Shown one piece after another: positions 12,880 to 23,719 of a DNA stretch of 64,000 nt; within the stretch, counting starts at the first letter, position 1; the number at the start of each line of letters is the position of its first letter. The notes beneath the pieces were generated by a model. It ran no database searches. It saw nothing but the letters and a program-made list of their open reading frames with translations, and was not told where the DNA came from. The position numbers and the translations under genes were made by a program. This DNA is from Stramonita haemastoma. Its lineage: Eukaryota; Mollusca; Gastropoda; Neogastropoda; Muricidae. The stretch lies in the NCBI GenBank assembly GCA_030674155.1, contig CM060326.1, positions 17,201,637 through 17,265,636 of the forward strand. The letters run 5' to 3'.

Positions 12880-13640
12880 TCTAGGAATCATTAATCTTTT
12901 CCCAAGCTGTTACAGTGGATTGGCTGGTATTCTCTTTGTTCCCTTGTTGTCATCAGGACTTAGCCTCTCAAGTCTTTATATTGCACACTGTTGCACAAAA
13001 CTGTTGTTTGAGCCTGTATTTTGTGGGTCTGTGACATACAGCATTTTTGCACAGTTGAATTTTGACACAGTTGCCCATGCAGCCACTCCATATTCAAGGA
13101 CAGGTATTACACGTCCAAGGTACAGTTTCTTCTGAATCTCCCCAATATATTCCAGAAAACTTCATCAGGGATGTTTGCAGTCTGGCTCTTGCTATGCATT
13201 GTTCAATCTGGTTCTTTAAGGTCATCCTGGGATTAAAGGTAACCCCAAGGTAGGTTGGTGTTTTGTCTTGATGTAGGGTGTGTCTGCTCACCTTAAAATG
13301 TGCATGCTATTCCTTTGTGGCCAAACTGAAGATGGCATATGTTTTTTTCTGGCATTGATGCTCACCAGCCACTTTTTGTCAAAGTCTCAATCTTCCTCAG
13401 GCCTGTCTGCATTCTAAGTGCAGCTGTTGTCACATACTGCTCAGAGCATCAGATGACCATGTTGTCTACTAAAATTGCACAATGGATCCTTGCTGGGATG
13501 TCACCCTACATGGTTGTGAAGAAGTGGAAAAGTGTCAGAGAGTGTATACTGTCACATGGAATGCCTTCTTTCATGGTTCTCTTTCCACAACGACTTAAAC
13601 ATAATTTTCTCCCATGCTGAATTTGGATGTGCTGGGCCTG
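12880..13640 (-). mobile_element. I-clade-like LINE fragment, end of RT region
   Basis: Read on the minus strand, 13291-13094 encodes a peptide with DKTPTYLGVTFNPRMTLKN and then QCIARAR, the block that follows the RT palm in I/jockey-type elements. The fragment is closely similar to 55.98-56.56 kb, which belongs to a longer copy with RNase H. Both ends are truncated and no catalytic motif is present. Confidence 0.65.
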
Positions 13641-13711
13641 GCTTGGCAGGTGCTTAATGGCAGTGAAACACATTTTCGCACACAGAGACAGAGGCACATA
13701 AAAACAGCCCC

Positions 13712-13729
13712 CCCCTCTCTCTCTCTCTT

Positions 13730-13798
<69 letters not shown>
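13712..13798. repeat. (CT)n microsatellite
   Basis: About 87 bp of CT with two TTCT interruptions, directly before a SINE copy. It generates serine/leucine and arginine/glutamate ORFs that are not genes. Confidence 0.95.
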
Positions 13799-13799
13799 G

Positions 13800-14140
13800 A
13801 CTTAGTTTGTTTACATGTGAGCTTACTCGTGATTCTGCTGACCCAGGTTCGAATCCTGTCAAAGGGATATTTCATTTCCAGGGAGTTAACCTTAGTGCAA
13901 CTCCACTCCCTCAAAAAGTCCTCGGAGCTGACTATAAAATGAGGTCCATGTGCGAACGCACGCAGAGCATGTTGCGCACATCTTAAACCCATTGTGCTTT
14001 TGGAAGAGTAGACCATTCTGTGCTGGTGTGAATGAATAACTGAAGTTACAAGACTGGATAAGCACGAGAACTGGATGTAAAAATGTACATGAGTGCTTAT
14101 TCCATTATCCTCAAATAAAAGAATAAAATAAATAAACCAA
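13800..14140 (+). mobile_element. SINE, family B, tRNA-headed
   Basis: The head has a box-B-like GGTTCGAATCC at 13847-13857. It is followed by the family core (ATGAGGTCCATGTGCGAACG, then a TTGCGCACA block) and the tail AATAAAAGAATAAAATAAATAA. It is the same family as 52430-52790, 63665-63920, and the minus-strand copies at 37917-38245 and 56795-57080. The copy is moderately diverged. Confidence 0.75.
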
Positions 14141-14159
14141 TGTCTTTCTCTTGTTAAAA

Positions 14160-14175
14160 ACACACACACACACAC

Positions 14176-14238
<63 letters not shown>

Positions 14239-14245
14239 CCTCTCT

Positions 14246-14319
<74 letters not shown>

Positions 14320-14327
14320 CCTCCCAG
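14160..14327. repeat. (AC)n followed by (CT)n
   Basis: About 75 bp of AC runs straight into about 90 bp of CT. The CT block ends three bases from the splice donor of the exon at 14336-15064. On the minus strand this is a GA-rich intron start. The paralogous exon at 57.9 kb has a CT array in the same place. Confidence 0.95.
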
Positions 14328-14335
14328 CCACTTAC

Positions 14336-15064
14336 ACATCTGGGAAGGTGAAGGGTGTCATTTTCAAACCCAGGAAGACGTAAGGCACACCCGCGTAGTA
14401 TAAAACCCTCACCACTTCAGTCCATACCTCCGCAGTTGTCAAACTTGCCAGCCTCCCGCCTCTCTGATAACACTCGTATTTCATCTCTTTCCACGTAATG
14501 CTTTCTGTGGCCTCACAAAGGTAAAGCAGAAGTTGCCAGCCTTGAAACTGCCAATAGGACAAAGGTCAGAGGTGTGGGGACAGTTCTTTTCATCTCTGCC
14601 GTCAGAACACTCCAGTTGCAAATTACACTGAAGATGTTGTTTGAAATCATCCCAGAAAGGCACGGAACAGTTCCACAATCCGTTGGGGAGTTTTTCTGGA
14701 CGTGCAGACTTGTTATGGTACGAAAAGAAAATCCTGAAACCTGTTATGATTGGTCTTGCTTTCATGAACCAAACTCTTGTTGTACTATCAGATAAGTGAA
14801 GGTAGAAGTACAATACATTTGTGGCATAAATTTGCGGAGCAGGTTGCAGCCATTCACATGCTTGCCACATGAGGGTAGAGTCTGATATACTACCCGAGTA
14901 CATCCGGAGAAAATCCCAAGGGCATCCATAGTTGTAACCTGAGAGTCCTACTTGTATGAAGCTTAGCATCACTACATGGTAACTAGGAACATACATCGTT
15001 GCCCAGGAAGTGAAGTTGTCTTTGTATGTCATTTCACCAGTCCAGTTTAAGGTCTGGAGATAGC
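14336..15064 (-). CDS. orphan paralogous exon: CUB, LDLa, C-type lectin start
   Basis: Encodes an extracellular segment of a secreted or receptor protein. From residue 1: a CUB domain missing its first strand (GYLQT..., aromatic YGCPWDFLRMYSG, ending GFRIFFSYHN), then a divergent LDLa module (WNCS, LQCN, ECSDGRDEKNC), then the first part of a C-type lectin domain (GSFKAGNFCFTF, WKEMKYECYQRGGRLASL, PYVFLGL). The acceptor is at 15066-15065 (TTTGCAG) and the donor GTAAGT at 14335. The reading frame breaks at an AAA run (TTT at 14502-14504 on plus). One extra base there would keep the frame through the lectin part and give a 730-nt exon, the length also inferred for the paralogue at 57920-58650. 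Flanking intron sequence is shared with that paralogue as well. No downstream receptor exons were found to the left, so it is a second gene leaving the window, an exon duplication, or a pseudogene. Confidence 0.8.
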
Positions 15065-15226
15065 CTGCAAACACAAGAGCTTAGTGTTTTTTCCATGACT
15101 AGGAATACTTTTATCTCAAGCAAGAGAACTTCACACTTTTCTCATCTCATCTAGTGAATCGTGGTCTAGAGGTAGCGCACCTACCTTATAAGCAGAAAAT
15201 TCTGTAACAAGAAACAGTGTTATATC

Positions 15227-15319
15227 CTCTTCTTCTTCCTCTTCTTCTCTTCTTTTCTTCTCTCTTCTTCTTCTTCTTCTTCTTCTTCTTCTTCTTCTTC
15301 TTCTTCTTCTTCTTCTTCC
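15227..15319. repeat. (TTC)n array at 3' end of LINE
   Basis: About 90 bp of TTC/TCC. On the minus strand it is a GAA-type tail directly after the C-terminal coding part of the I-clade-like LINE, so it may be the element's 3' tail that has expanded. Confidence 0.85.
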
Positions 15320-18300
15320 TTTGCCTTACATCGTCAGATGTGTCTGGGAAAAATAATGGCATGCCCTTTCCAGCTCCTCTCGTGGGCTGTACAGCTTGGT
15401 TTGTATGGTTATCTTCATCAGCCACACATTCTTCCTCAGGTTGCTGAAAAGCATACACCTCTGAAGGATGTTCTCTCCTATCGGATTTTCTTTACCACAG
15501 GCATGCAAGGGGAAAAGAGCGAGTTTCAGCTTTGTGGACATATGGTGATTCAGTCTGTTGTGCCCAGTGCAGAATCAGAATTATGACTTCTTCTCTTTGA
15601 GATGGTGGTAGTCATTCTTTTCTACTCCGTATTGGGCCGTTGATTTGATGATTGTCTTCTTTTCAAGGAAGATGAGGCTGCTTTTTCAATGCTCTTTCTG
15701 TGCCCCAGTTTTGCAAGTTCATCAGCCTGTTCACTGCCAGGTATGCCACAGTGGACAGGGATCCATTGCAGCTTTACACGTTTGTTTTGTGTGGAGTTAT
15801 GCCTCTTTGTCTACAGACAGAGCTTTTAAGACTGACAGACCATTGGCGGAAAACACTTGCTGACATTCATCTTAAGAGTGTCTGACCATGGTGGCATCTT
15901 GTTTCAGGGCTTGGTTTTGTGCAGGGTAGTTGGTGCAGTGTGTCCCTGTGGGATGTTTGCTGTTTCAACTTATCCAGATGGGTACTTGATCAGTACTCCT
16001 GGTCCTCCATTGGAAACAGTATTTGTAGCTGATCCATATGTGTAGACGTTGATCCATGCCTGTTCTGGATAGTATACTTCTACCATGGCCAGATTGAGAG
16101 CTCTCTTACTGATGTCACTCTGATTTCGTTTTGGAAACACGTGCTGGACAGTGGTGTGGATCTCAGGCTCCCTGTGGTTGGCTTCCCATGGTCTTGGTAG
16201 AGTAGCTGGGTCCCATAGAACAGAATGGGCAGTAGATTGCTCAGGTGTAGTCATCTGAGTATACAGCTGAAGTGGATGAAATTGCTGTGCTTTGTCTTGT
16301 TTCTTGTCGGCTTTTCCATTCTATGGTGCATTTGATGTTCCAGAAGACACTTGTATTTCTCTGCCTGCACTGGAGTCTTGGTGTCATGCTGAGTATTGAG
16401 TGGTTGGATGCCAGTCAGCTGTTCCATTGTTTTGATGGGTGTAGATCTCATAGCACCAGAGATAAGTCGCAGAGCTTGCTTCTGTGCTTTATCATGGACT
16501 TTGTGGTGGGATTCTGCTGCCATTACCCAAGCTGGAGCAGCATATTCCAAGTGGGATTGTACAGTTTCTGCATTATACTGTCTTGAGAATTCTCTCCTTG
16601 GCATCCCAGTTGGTTCCCACTTTATGTCTTGCATTTCCTTCAGCTTTCTTTATGTGAGGTCTCCAGGTCAGGCATTTGTCAAATGTGACGCCGGGGTGTG
16701 TTGCTTCATTGTCATTCTTGAGCCGTATGTTCCCTAGTTTGATGGATTGTGGTTTCTGTTTTGGTGAGAGGGTGAACAGGGTTGTGGATGATTTATCTTC
16801 ATTGATACTCACACACCAATCCTTAGCCCAGGCTGCAAGCTTGTCAAATGCCATGTGTCGTCAATATGCTACTGTTATAGCATATTCTTAGGTACACCAC
16901 ATCACAAGGTTACCAGCTTTAAGGGCAGCTTTGACTCCACTTGGCAGTTAAGGCAGCAGGTCATTGATAAAATATCAAGAAAAGAGTAGGGGAGACTATG
17001 CATCCCTGCAGAACTACTTGTCTGATCAGCTTTTTTTTGGCTGTAGTAATTGTTGAGAGTCACCCTTGCTCTTTGGTTGTGTAGGAAAGACTTGATCCAG
17101 GAGAGCATGTTGCCTTCACTTCCCTTTCTTTGTGTCTTCACCAGCAGACTGTCTGTCCATACTTGGTCAAAGGCCTTCTGCAGGTCTATCCAGGCAGCAA
17201 AGACAAGCTTCTGCTCCTGAGAGGCATCTTCTATCTCTTGTGTAAGTTATGTAGCTTGATCTTCAGTGCTCTGGAATTGCCAAAAGCCTGATTATTTGGG
17301 AGCTAGGATGTTGTTAGTCTCCATATTGCAGAGTAACTTAGCGTTGACCATCCTGTCCATGGTTTTTGCAACACAATTGGTGAGGCTGATTGGTCAGAAG
17401 TTTGATGCTTTCTTCCTGTCTTTGCCTTTTTTGTATATAAGGATCATAGTTGCTTCTTTCCACATTTGGGGGAGAGGTCCTTTCTGCCAGCTGAGGTTGA
17501 AGATATGGAAAAGTAGGTCATCTGCAGCTCTTCCCAGATGAATTAACATCTCATTGGTTACACTATCTGGCCCAAGTGAATTTCTTAGCTTGATATTTTT
17601 TTTTAATGCACTCGCATTTCTTGTTTAGTAACAGAGTTTGTCATAAGATCTGGTTTGGGGTTTTTGGTATGTCTTCCTCATTGTTCCCTGTGTGCTTCTC
17701 TCTGCTTTCTGCATCAATATGGATGTCCCTTTCTCTGGCATAGCTTTGAGCAAGGTGGTCTGCAACTTGCTTCCCTGTCAAGATTTGTCATTCTTTTCCA
17801 AGGTTATTTTGGGTCCACGGGTGTCCTCATTATTCAGCTGTTTTGTAAGTTTCCATAGCTTGGCTCTATCTTTCTCAAAGTTGAGAGATGCAGTTTTCTC
17901 TCTCCAGATTGCATGAATAGCTTCGAGTTTAGCTTTCAGGTATATAGCTTTTGCTTCTCTTTTTATTTTATATTTTATTTTGTACCACTTTATGTCACAG
18001 CAGATTTCTCTGCGTGAAATTCGGGCTGCTCTCCCCGGGAGAGCACATCGCCACAGGTGCAGCGCATACCCATTATTTTTTTCCCCTCAGGGATGATGTC
18101 TAAACACGACACCTGTGTGCATGCTGGTTTTTAAAATAATAATTTTGTCATCCGCTCCTACCGGCACACGATGACCTGCTCTTCCAAAAGGTGGAACGGG
18201 GTTTTAACATGTGTGCAAGATGTTCTGTGTGCGTTTGCACACGGGGCTTCGGTTTCTAGTCCCATCCCAATAACTTTGACATTCAGTTCGATTTTTTTGT

Positions 18301-19200
18301 CAAACTGGGAAGAAAGGGCGAGGCTGGGTACGAACCCAGAAACTCACGGTTTACATATTGGCAGGTGAACGTCTTAACCATCCTGCCACCTTCCTTTCTT
18401 GAAAGCTGTTGTGGTTGTTTTGACTGGAATTTTGTTCTGCCTCCAATCGTGTCTCTTCAAGCTTATCATAGTGCTTTTGTAGAGCTTGGGTCCAGTAGGT
18501 TTTGTAGTTTTTTCATGCACCACATGGCATTGCTCTTTGGCAGCAGTCAAAATGCGTTGGTTAAATTCTTTGATAACTTTGTTGAGGTCTCTGCCTCTAC
18601 ATGGATGCTTTGTACTTGCATGTTGGATCTCTGCTGAAGAGGCTCCAGTTTGCTTTTTTGTAGTTCTATCTGGGGTGGACTGGCTCTGCTCTCACGTCTC
18701 TCTCTCTCAATGGTAAAGAAACTTGGTCTATGATAACTACCACCTAGTTGCTCTCCAACTTCTCTTGTGCTTCCATACAGGTCCTCTATGCAAAAGGCAA
18801 GGTCTGGAGTAGTTGTTATGTGTCATAGTCTTGAGTAAAAAGTTGGTGTATCATGTGGGCTATTGACCAAAAGAAGGGGGTTCTCATCCTGCCAGTTCTG
18901 AATGTCCTCTCCTTGACTGTTCATATGGTCATATCCCCAGCTCTGGGAGTGGCTATTGAAGTCTCCTAGTATTATGAAGCAGTCTCCCAGTATTATGATT
19001 CCTCTGTTTGAATTATTTCAAGTAAGAGTGGTTTGTTGTTGGGGTGGTAGTAGTTCAGGATGCTAAAATTCGCTAAGCTACCCTTAATCACTATCTTCTG
19101 GTAACCCTCTATCTGCCACCTGCTTTTTTATCGCACTATTCCCTAACCTAAATATTTTTATAGCATTGCGTAGATTGCAGATCTTATCACACTATACCCC
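15320..19200 (-). mobile_element. I-clade-like LINE: endonuclease, RT, RNase H
   Basis: The domains read on the minus strand in the normal order. Endonuclease C-terminal half, about 19.2-18.6 kb: ILGDFNSHSQSWGYDHMNSQ, and a GSYHRP version of the SDHRP motif. RT, about 17.65-16.57 kb: PISLTNCVAK, WIDLQKAFDQVW, then a damaged catalytic region. A linker follows. RNase H, about 16.05-15.7 kb: WINVYTYGSAT, where the usual TDGS Asp has become Tyr, and WIPVHCGIPGSEQADELAK. A cysteine/histidine C-terminus ends near 15.33 kb. Many stops and shifts make it inactive. The 5' end is truncated inside the endonuclease, and a SINE interrupts it at 17984-18393. Members of this clade insert by target-primed reverse transcription and depend on their own ORF2 enzyme. 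Confidence 0.8.
17984..18393 (-). mobile_element. SINE, family A, nested in the LINE
   Basis: On the minus strand the head GGTGGCAGGATGGTTAAGACG (box A region) is followed by GGTTCGTACCC (box B). The core then carries AGAAACCGAAGCCCCGTGTG, and the 3' module contains CCCGGGGAGAGCAGCC and a CAGAGAAATCTGCTGTGACA end. It splits the endonuclease and RT parts of the host LINE, so it is younger than that LINE. The same insertion is present in the degraded copy at about 1.45-1.86 kb, so the two segments share this insertion. Confidence 0.8.
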
Positions 19201-19587
19201 AACGTAAATATTTTTTACAACATCCCTTCTGACTACATTTTTTTCATACTTACCTTTATTGTTTGAAATGATGATAAACTCCATTGCAATACCAATCCTG
19301 GGAGCTGGCTTTGCTTGACAAAGGGGCAAGGCAGGAGTCTCACCAGTGGTTTTATCATTTTGATCCAGAGGGACTGCCGATGTACTTGCTGTTGTACTTA
19401 CTTGAACATAGGAGCTATTTTCAAACTCAGATTCTGAAAGATTGTTTGTTGAGTAAATCAGCTTAGAAGATGTTGCTATCTCAAAAGGAATCACTGTGTA
19501 AGACATATTTTTAGGATTAAGCGTAGTAGATGCCATAGAAGTGTTCCACATGCCCAACAAGATCAACAACATTTTGAGGCAAAACAT
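19192..19587 (-). CDS. 131-codon ORF, unassigned, next to the LINE
   Basis: An open frame from ATG to stop on the minus strand, rich in serine and threonine, containing NPKNMSYTVIPFEIATSSKL and ending NVVRRDVVKNIYVG. I do not recognise a domain. It abuts the 5' end of the I-clade-like LINE on the same strand, so it may be the end of that element's ORF1 or an older repeat. A degraded version is present at 2.69-3.08 kb. There is no independent evidence that it is a host gene. Confidence 0.25.
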   Translation of the reverse strand: MFCLKMLLILLGMWNTSMASTTLNPKNMSYTVIPFEIATSSKLIYSTNNLSESEFENSSYVQVSTTASTSAVPLDQNDKTTGETPALPLCQAKPAPRIGIAMEFIIISNNKGKYEKNVVRRDVVKNIYVGV

Positions 19588-19816
19588 TCTCAGTTTGTCT
19601 TTCTTCTATATCAGAGGACAGTATTTCGTGTTTATGTGTCGGACAATATTCAGTATGAGAGCGCAAGCACGCAGTTCTGTCATGAGGTCGTGGCATAAAA
19701 TGACCACAAGAAGAAACTGCCTGTCCTTCGGTCAACTGAGCACGGGCAAATTGCAAAACAGATAGTTGTCTCACTGTGTTATGTCTGCTGACTGGGCGGA
19801 TGAAGCTTGTTGGACA

Positions 19817-19819
<3 letters not shown>

Positions 19820-19901
<82 letters not shown>
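19820..19901. repeat. (TA)n microsatellite
   Basis: About 82 bp of uninterrupted TA. A second TA array of about 60 bp lies at 20696-20755. Both are broken into longer A and T runs in the degraded copy. Confidence 0.95.
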
Positions 19902-19905
<4 letters not shown>

Positions 19906-19969
19906 GGCTATATATATAAATTATGTATTTATATATAAACACACACACTAACACTGACAATGACACATG

Positions 19970-20570
19970 ATATTGAATAGGCCACAGCCCCTTTCAATGG
20001 GGGAAAATAGCATCAAAAACGCCTCCCAGTTATTTTGCCAAAACAACCCACAGAATCTAAATGTCTTAGATTTTACAAAACCAAACTATGTTTCTATTGA
20101 TCACACATACTTGCATGATCTCATTAGACAAGTGTTCATTTGTTTTCATTTAAAGCATGAGATCGGAGTTTGAAAGCATGGAAAAAAAATCTAGCACCAT
20201 AAAAAAATTGTTCTTCTTGGACACTCCAAATGTTTCTTTGCTCTAACTGTGATGTCTTCTATTGCAAATGTTAAACTAAGTCTGGTGAAGAATATGAGTT
20301 CCAAATATTTATAAGAATTGTCGATAACTAACGGTTTTCCATTCAGTTCTTATATTTCCCTAGGACCCAGAAATCTTCCCTTCCTAAACACTACCACCTT
20401 GGATTTTTTCATATTAACTATTAAACCTAGTTAATGTGCCCATTCTTGAAGAACTGTATTGATTCTTTAACTATCACTAGTTGTTGATAAAGATAGATCA
20501 TCACTTTCAGTAACGACAGAATATTCGTCTCTGAGGAGCTGAAACATACACCATGGCTTCTTAAACACTA
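19970..20570 (-). mobile_element. L2/CR1-like LINE fragment, end of RT
   Basis: The minus strand reads ESDDLSLSTTSDS (catalytic Asp-Asp context), QEWAH, VNMKKSKVVVFRKGRFLG, ELNGKPLVIDNSYKYLEL, FFTRLSLTFAIEDITVRAKK. This is the usual RT palm-to-thumb series of L2/CR1-type elements. Stops and one shift interrupt it near 20.5 and 20.2 kb. Confidence 0.7.
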
Positions 20571-20694
20571 TTTTATTAACAGCACGTTTATTAATTGGGA
20601 AAAAAGAGTAGGACTCATAATTCATCCTTCTTAAGCCTTGTATACAACTGAGTATTCGATAATCCAATGTTTGCTCATTTCACATACATGACTT

Positions 20695-20745
<51 letters not shown>

Positions 20746-21198
20746 ATATATATTAATAATTATATTAATATATAATGGCTTAAGCATCTTTTAGATTCTG
20801 CCATAATCAGATATTAAGTACTGCTTATAGATCTGCCTATTTACATGCATACATACGCTTTTCTAAAATCAATAAAGGCAACATACAATTTATTTTAAAG
20901 TATTTTAATATAATATAAAATGGCATTAAGCATTTAGCTTCTGTTCCGATTTTAAACTCATATATCTCCTTAGCATCATACACGTTATTTAAACAATGGC
21001 AACTCATTTGATCTAAAAAGTGTTTTCATGATAGCATCAGGGAAAAGCATGTGATTGGCATTTAACACCAATTTTCTCAGTCCAGACATACAATCTGTTA
21101 TTTGTTACCTTTGTGCCATTGCACAAAAAAGTGATATAGAAGCAATCCAGAAAACTACAGGGGCATATCATTTCTGAGTGCTTTAAGTAAAGGGAGTG

Positions 21199-21199
<1 letters not shown>

Positions 21200-21240
<41 letters not shown>

Positions 21241-21280
21241 GAGAAGAGAAGAGAGAGTAGAGAGAGAGAGAGAGAGAGAA
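21200..21280. repeat. (GA)n array
   Basis: GA repeats with GGAGAG and AAGAG interruptions, immediately before a TTTGAA-type tail. Confidence 0.9.
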
Positions 21281-22440
21281 TTTGAATTTGAATTTGAAAT
21301 TGAATTTGAATTATTTTTCAAGGGTAATAGATACAGATTCACATACTTTTTTCGTCAGGCCCTTACCCTGATTAGGGACTACCAAAACAAAAGCAAAACA
21401 CCTTGAAAAACAAGAACAAATAAAGCAAAACTAAACAAACAAACAAAACCCCAAAACCAAAACAAACCAAAACCAAAAGAATACAATAACAATCCTCTCC
21501 CTTGTAAAAACCACAACTGCAAACAACAAAAGTTCAGCCTATGATTTAAAGAAAAGAGATAGATATGATATTCACCAACATAATCCTCAACTGCATACAT
21601 TGATAACTATTTAAACAATGGAGATATATGTGTAGTAAATAAACATAATCGCAATGGACCCAAAGATTGATGTTAAAACAGATACACTGATTCTAGCATA
21701 TATGTGAGGGGAAAAATAAGGACAAAAAAAAAACTATTAAAAAATACCGTCCTTATTAGAATACAGTTTCTAATTCAGCACTGGAACCAAAACACTTTTA
21801 TCTAATGAAAGTTTATGATAAATTATGTGAAATTTGAATGAACAATGAACAAGATTTATTCTTCAGGCCACCAGCCCCAAAAATGGGCTGACAAAGCAAA
21901 GCAAACAAAGCAAAAACAAAATAAAACCTCATAAGTCGCGCGAATGCCAAAACATAGCAAGTGTGAACATGGGTCCTTTTAAATCAAACAACTGACCTAT
22001 TTTAAATGCTTGTATTCTCCTGGTCAATTCTCCAAGTTTTCGACAAAATACTGTCTTACTTTTAAGGCATTGAAAGATACAAACTTAACCTACAATGGTA
22101 GAGACAGAACCAACTTATGTATGGCTGATTGTTGGGGACCAAGTACTTAACTTATGTGTTAGATTGTCATAAAGAATACATTAAAAAAAAATAAAATGCT
22201 CTTCATCTTTCTCTACATTACACAACTTACACATGTAGTCAGTATTCTTCTTGAAAATTATCCTGAAAGATGATCCATTAATTAGTAGCAAACTAAGATG
22301 AAGTTTTACTAAACAATCCTTAAAACATTTTATATCCATGTATTGGAGATAAAGTTTAAATTCAAAATTAGCTTTAAACAGTCTATATAATTATGTGATA
22401 TGTGTCTTTTGCCACTATAGACCAATTCCTCTCTTGGAAA
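21281..22440 (-). mobile_element. L2/CR1-like LINE 3' end with zinc-knuckle-like C-terminus
   Basis: The minus-strand translation near 22.4-22.2 kb gives IYRLFKANFEFKLYLQYMDI, then CFKDCLVKLHLS, and a Cys-rich CKLCNVEKDEEHFI end, the C-terminal knuckle of these LINEs. A presumed 3' UTR of about 0.9 kb follows, and the copy closes with a six-base tail (TTCAAA-type on minus) at 21281-21314. Heavily truncated at the 5' end. Confidence 0.65.
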
Positions 22441-22559
22441 TACAAATCTTTCATTTTTTGCTTTAACAACGATATGAAAGTATGTTTACAACCAACCCCT
22501 TGTTCCAGCCAGGCATACCCGAAACCAAGAGTAAAAAAAAAGCAAGTTTAAGTAAAATA

Positions 22560-22705
22560 CCCAGCATGCTGGGTGGATCGGGTGACTGTACTGAAGCCAA
22601 GGCGCCCAAATGGTCACCCATCCAATTGGTAACAGCTAGATGCTGCTTAACCTTAGCTTGGGGAAAACAGTGTTCTGACCACTGAACTATCCCGTTCCCC
22701 CATGC
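22560..22705 (-). mobile_element. SINE with tRNA-like start and 5S-rRNA-like body
   Basis: On the minus strand, GGGATAGTTCAGTGGTCAG resembles a tRNA box A region. Downstream, GGTTAAGCAGCATCTAGC and then TTGGATGGGTGACC match the internal part of animal 5S rRNA (the GTTAAGC and TTGGATGGGTGACCGCCTGGG blocks). It is too short and diverged to be a 5S gene. It may be a 5S-derived (SINE3-type) or composite SINE. A degraded copy is at 5.90-6.07 kb. Confidence 0.5.
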
Positions 22706-22892
22706 CTAGAGAAATACTATGCCGTTATAATGTAACAAAGGGACATGGGCATAATAAAAGTTGTAGCAAAATATTAAATGTGGCATTTAAAACAAGAGAA
22801 AGTACGTGGAACATGAATGTACTATTTAACCTTTTGCAATTTGCCTAGTATAGTCTATACTGCATGCACGTGATGTGCACTCTTTAGACAGT

Positions 22893-22975
<83 letters not shown>

Positions 22976-22999
22976 TGCGTGCATGTGCGTGTGCGTGCG

Positions 23000-23067
<68 letters not shown>

Positions 23068-23115
23068 GAGAGAGAGAGATAGAGATAGATAGAGATAGAT
23101 AGATGGAGAGAGATG

Positions 23116-23208
<93 letters not shown>
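22893..23208. repeat. (GT)n, (TA)n, (GA)n, (GATA)n composite
   Basis: In order: about 80 bp GT, a GTGC-rich spacer, about 60 bp TA, a short GA/GATA mix, then about 95 bp of perfect GATA. Confidence 0.95.
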
Positions 23209-23429
23209 GATAGATATACATATGTATATCTATGTGTGTGTAATGGTGTGGGTGTGCTAAGATTTTCTGTATTTTGTTCCCATGTATTCTTTGCCTTCCA
23301 CATGTGATTTATTATCATTCTTTACACCGTAGTGTGTGATGTATGTGATGTGTAACAAATCCTTAATGTAACAGCCCAGCGTTTCACAAGTAAATCATCA
23401 AGTGACAAGCCTCTTTCTTTTTGCAAAAC

Positions 23430-23712
<283 letters not shown>

Positions 23713-23719
23713 GCTTCCC

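Noticed and set aside
22620..22680. 5S rRNA gene on minus
   Set aside because: Only internal blocks match; the 5' third is replaced by a tRNA-like start and the 3' third does not match.
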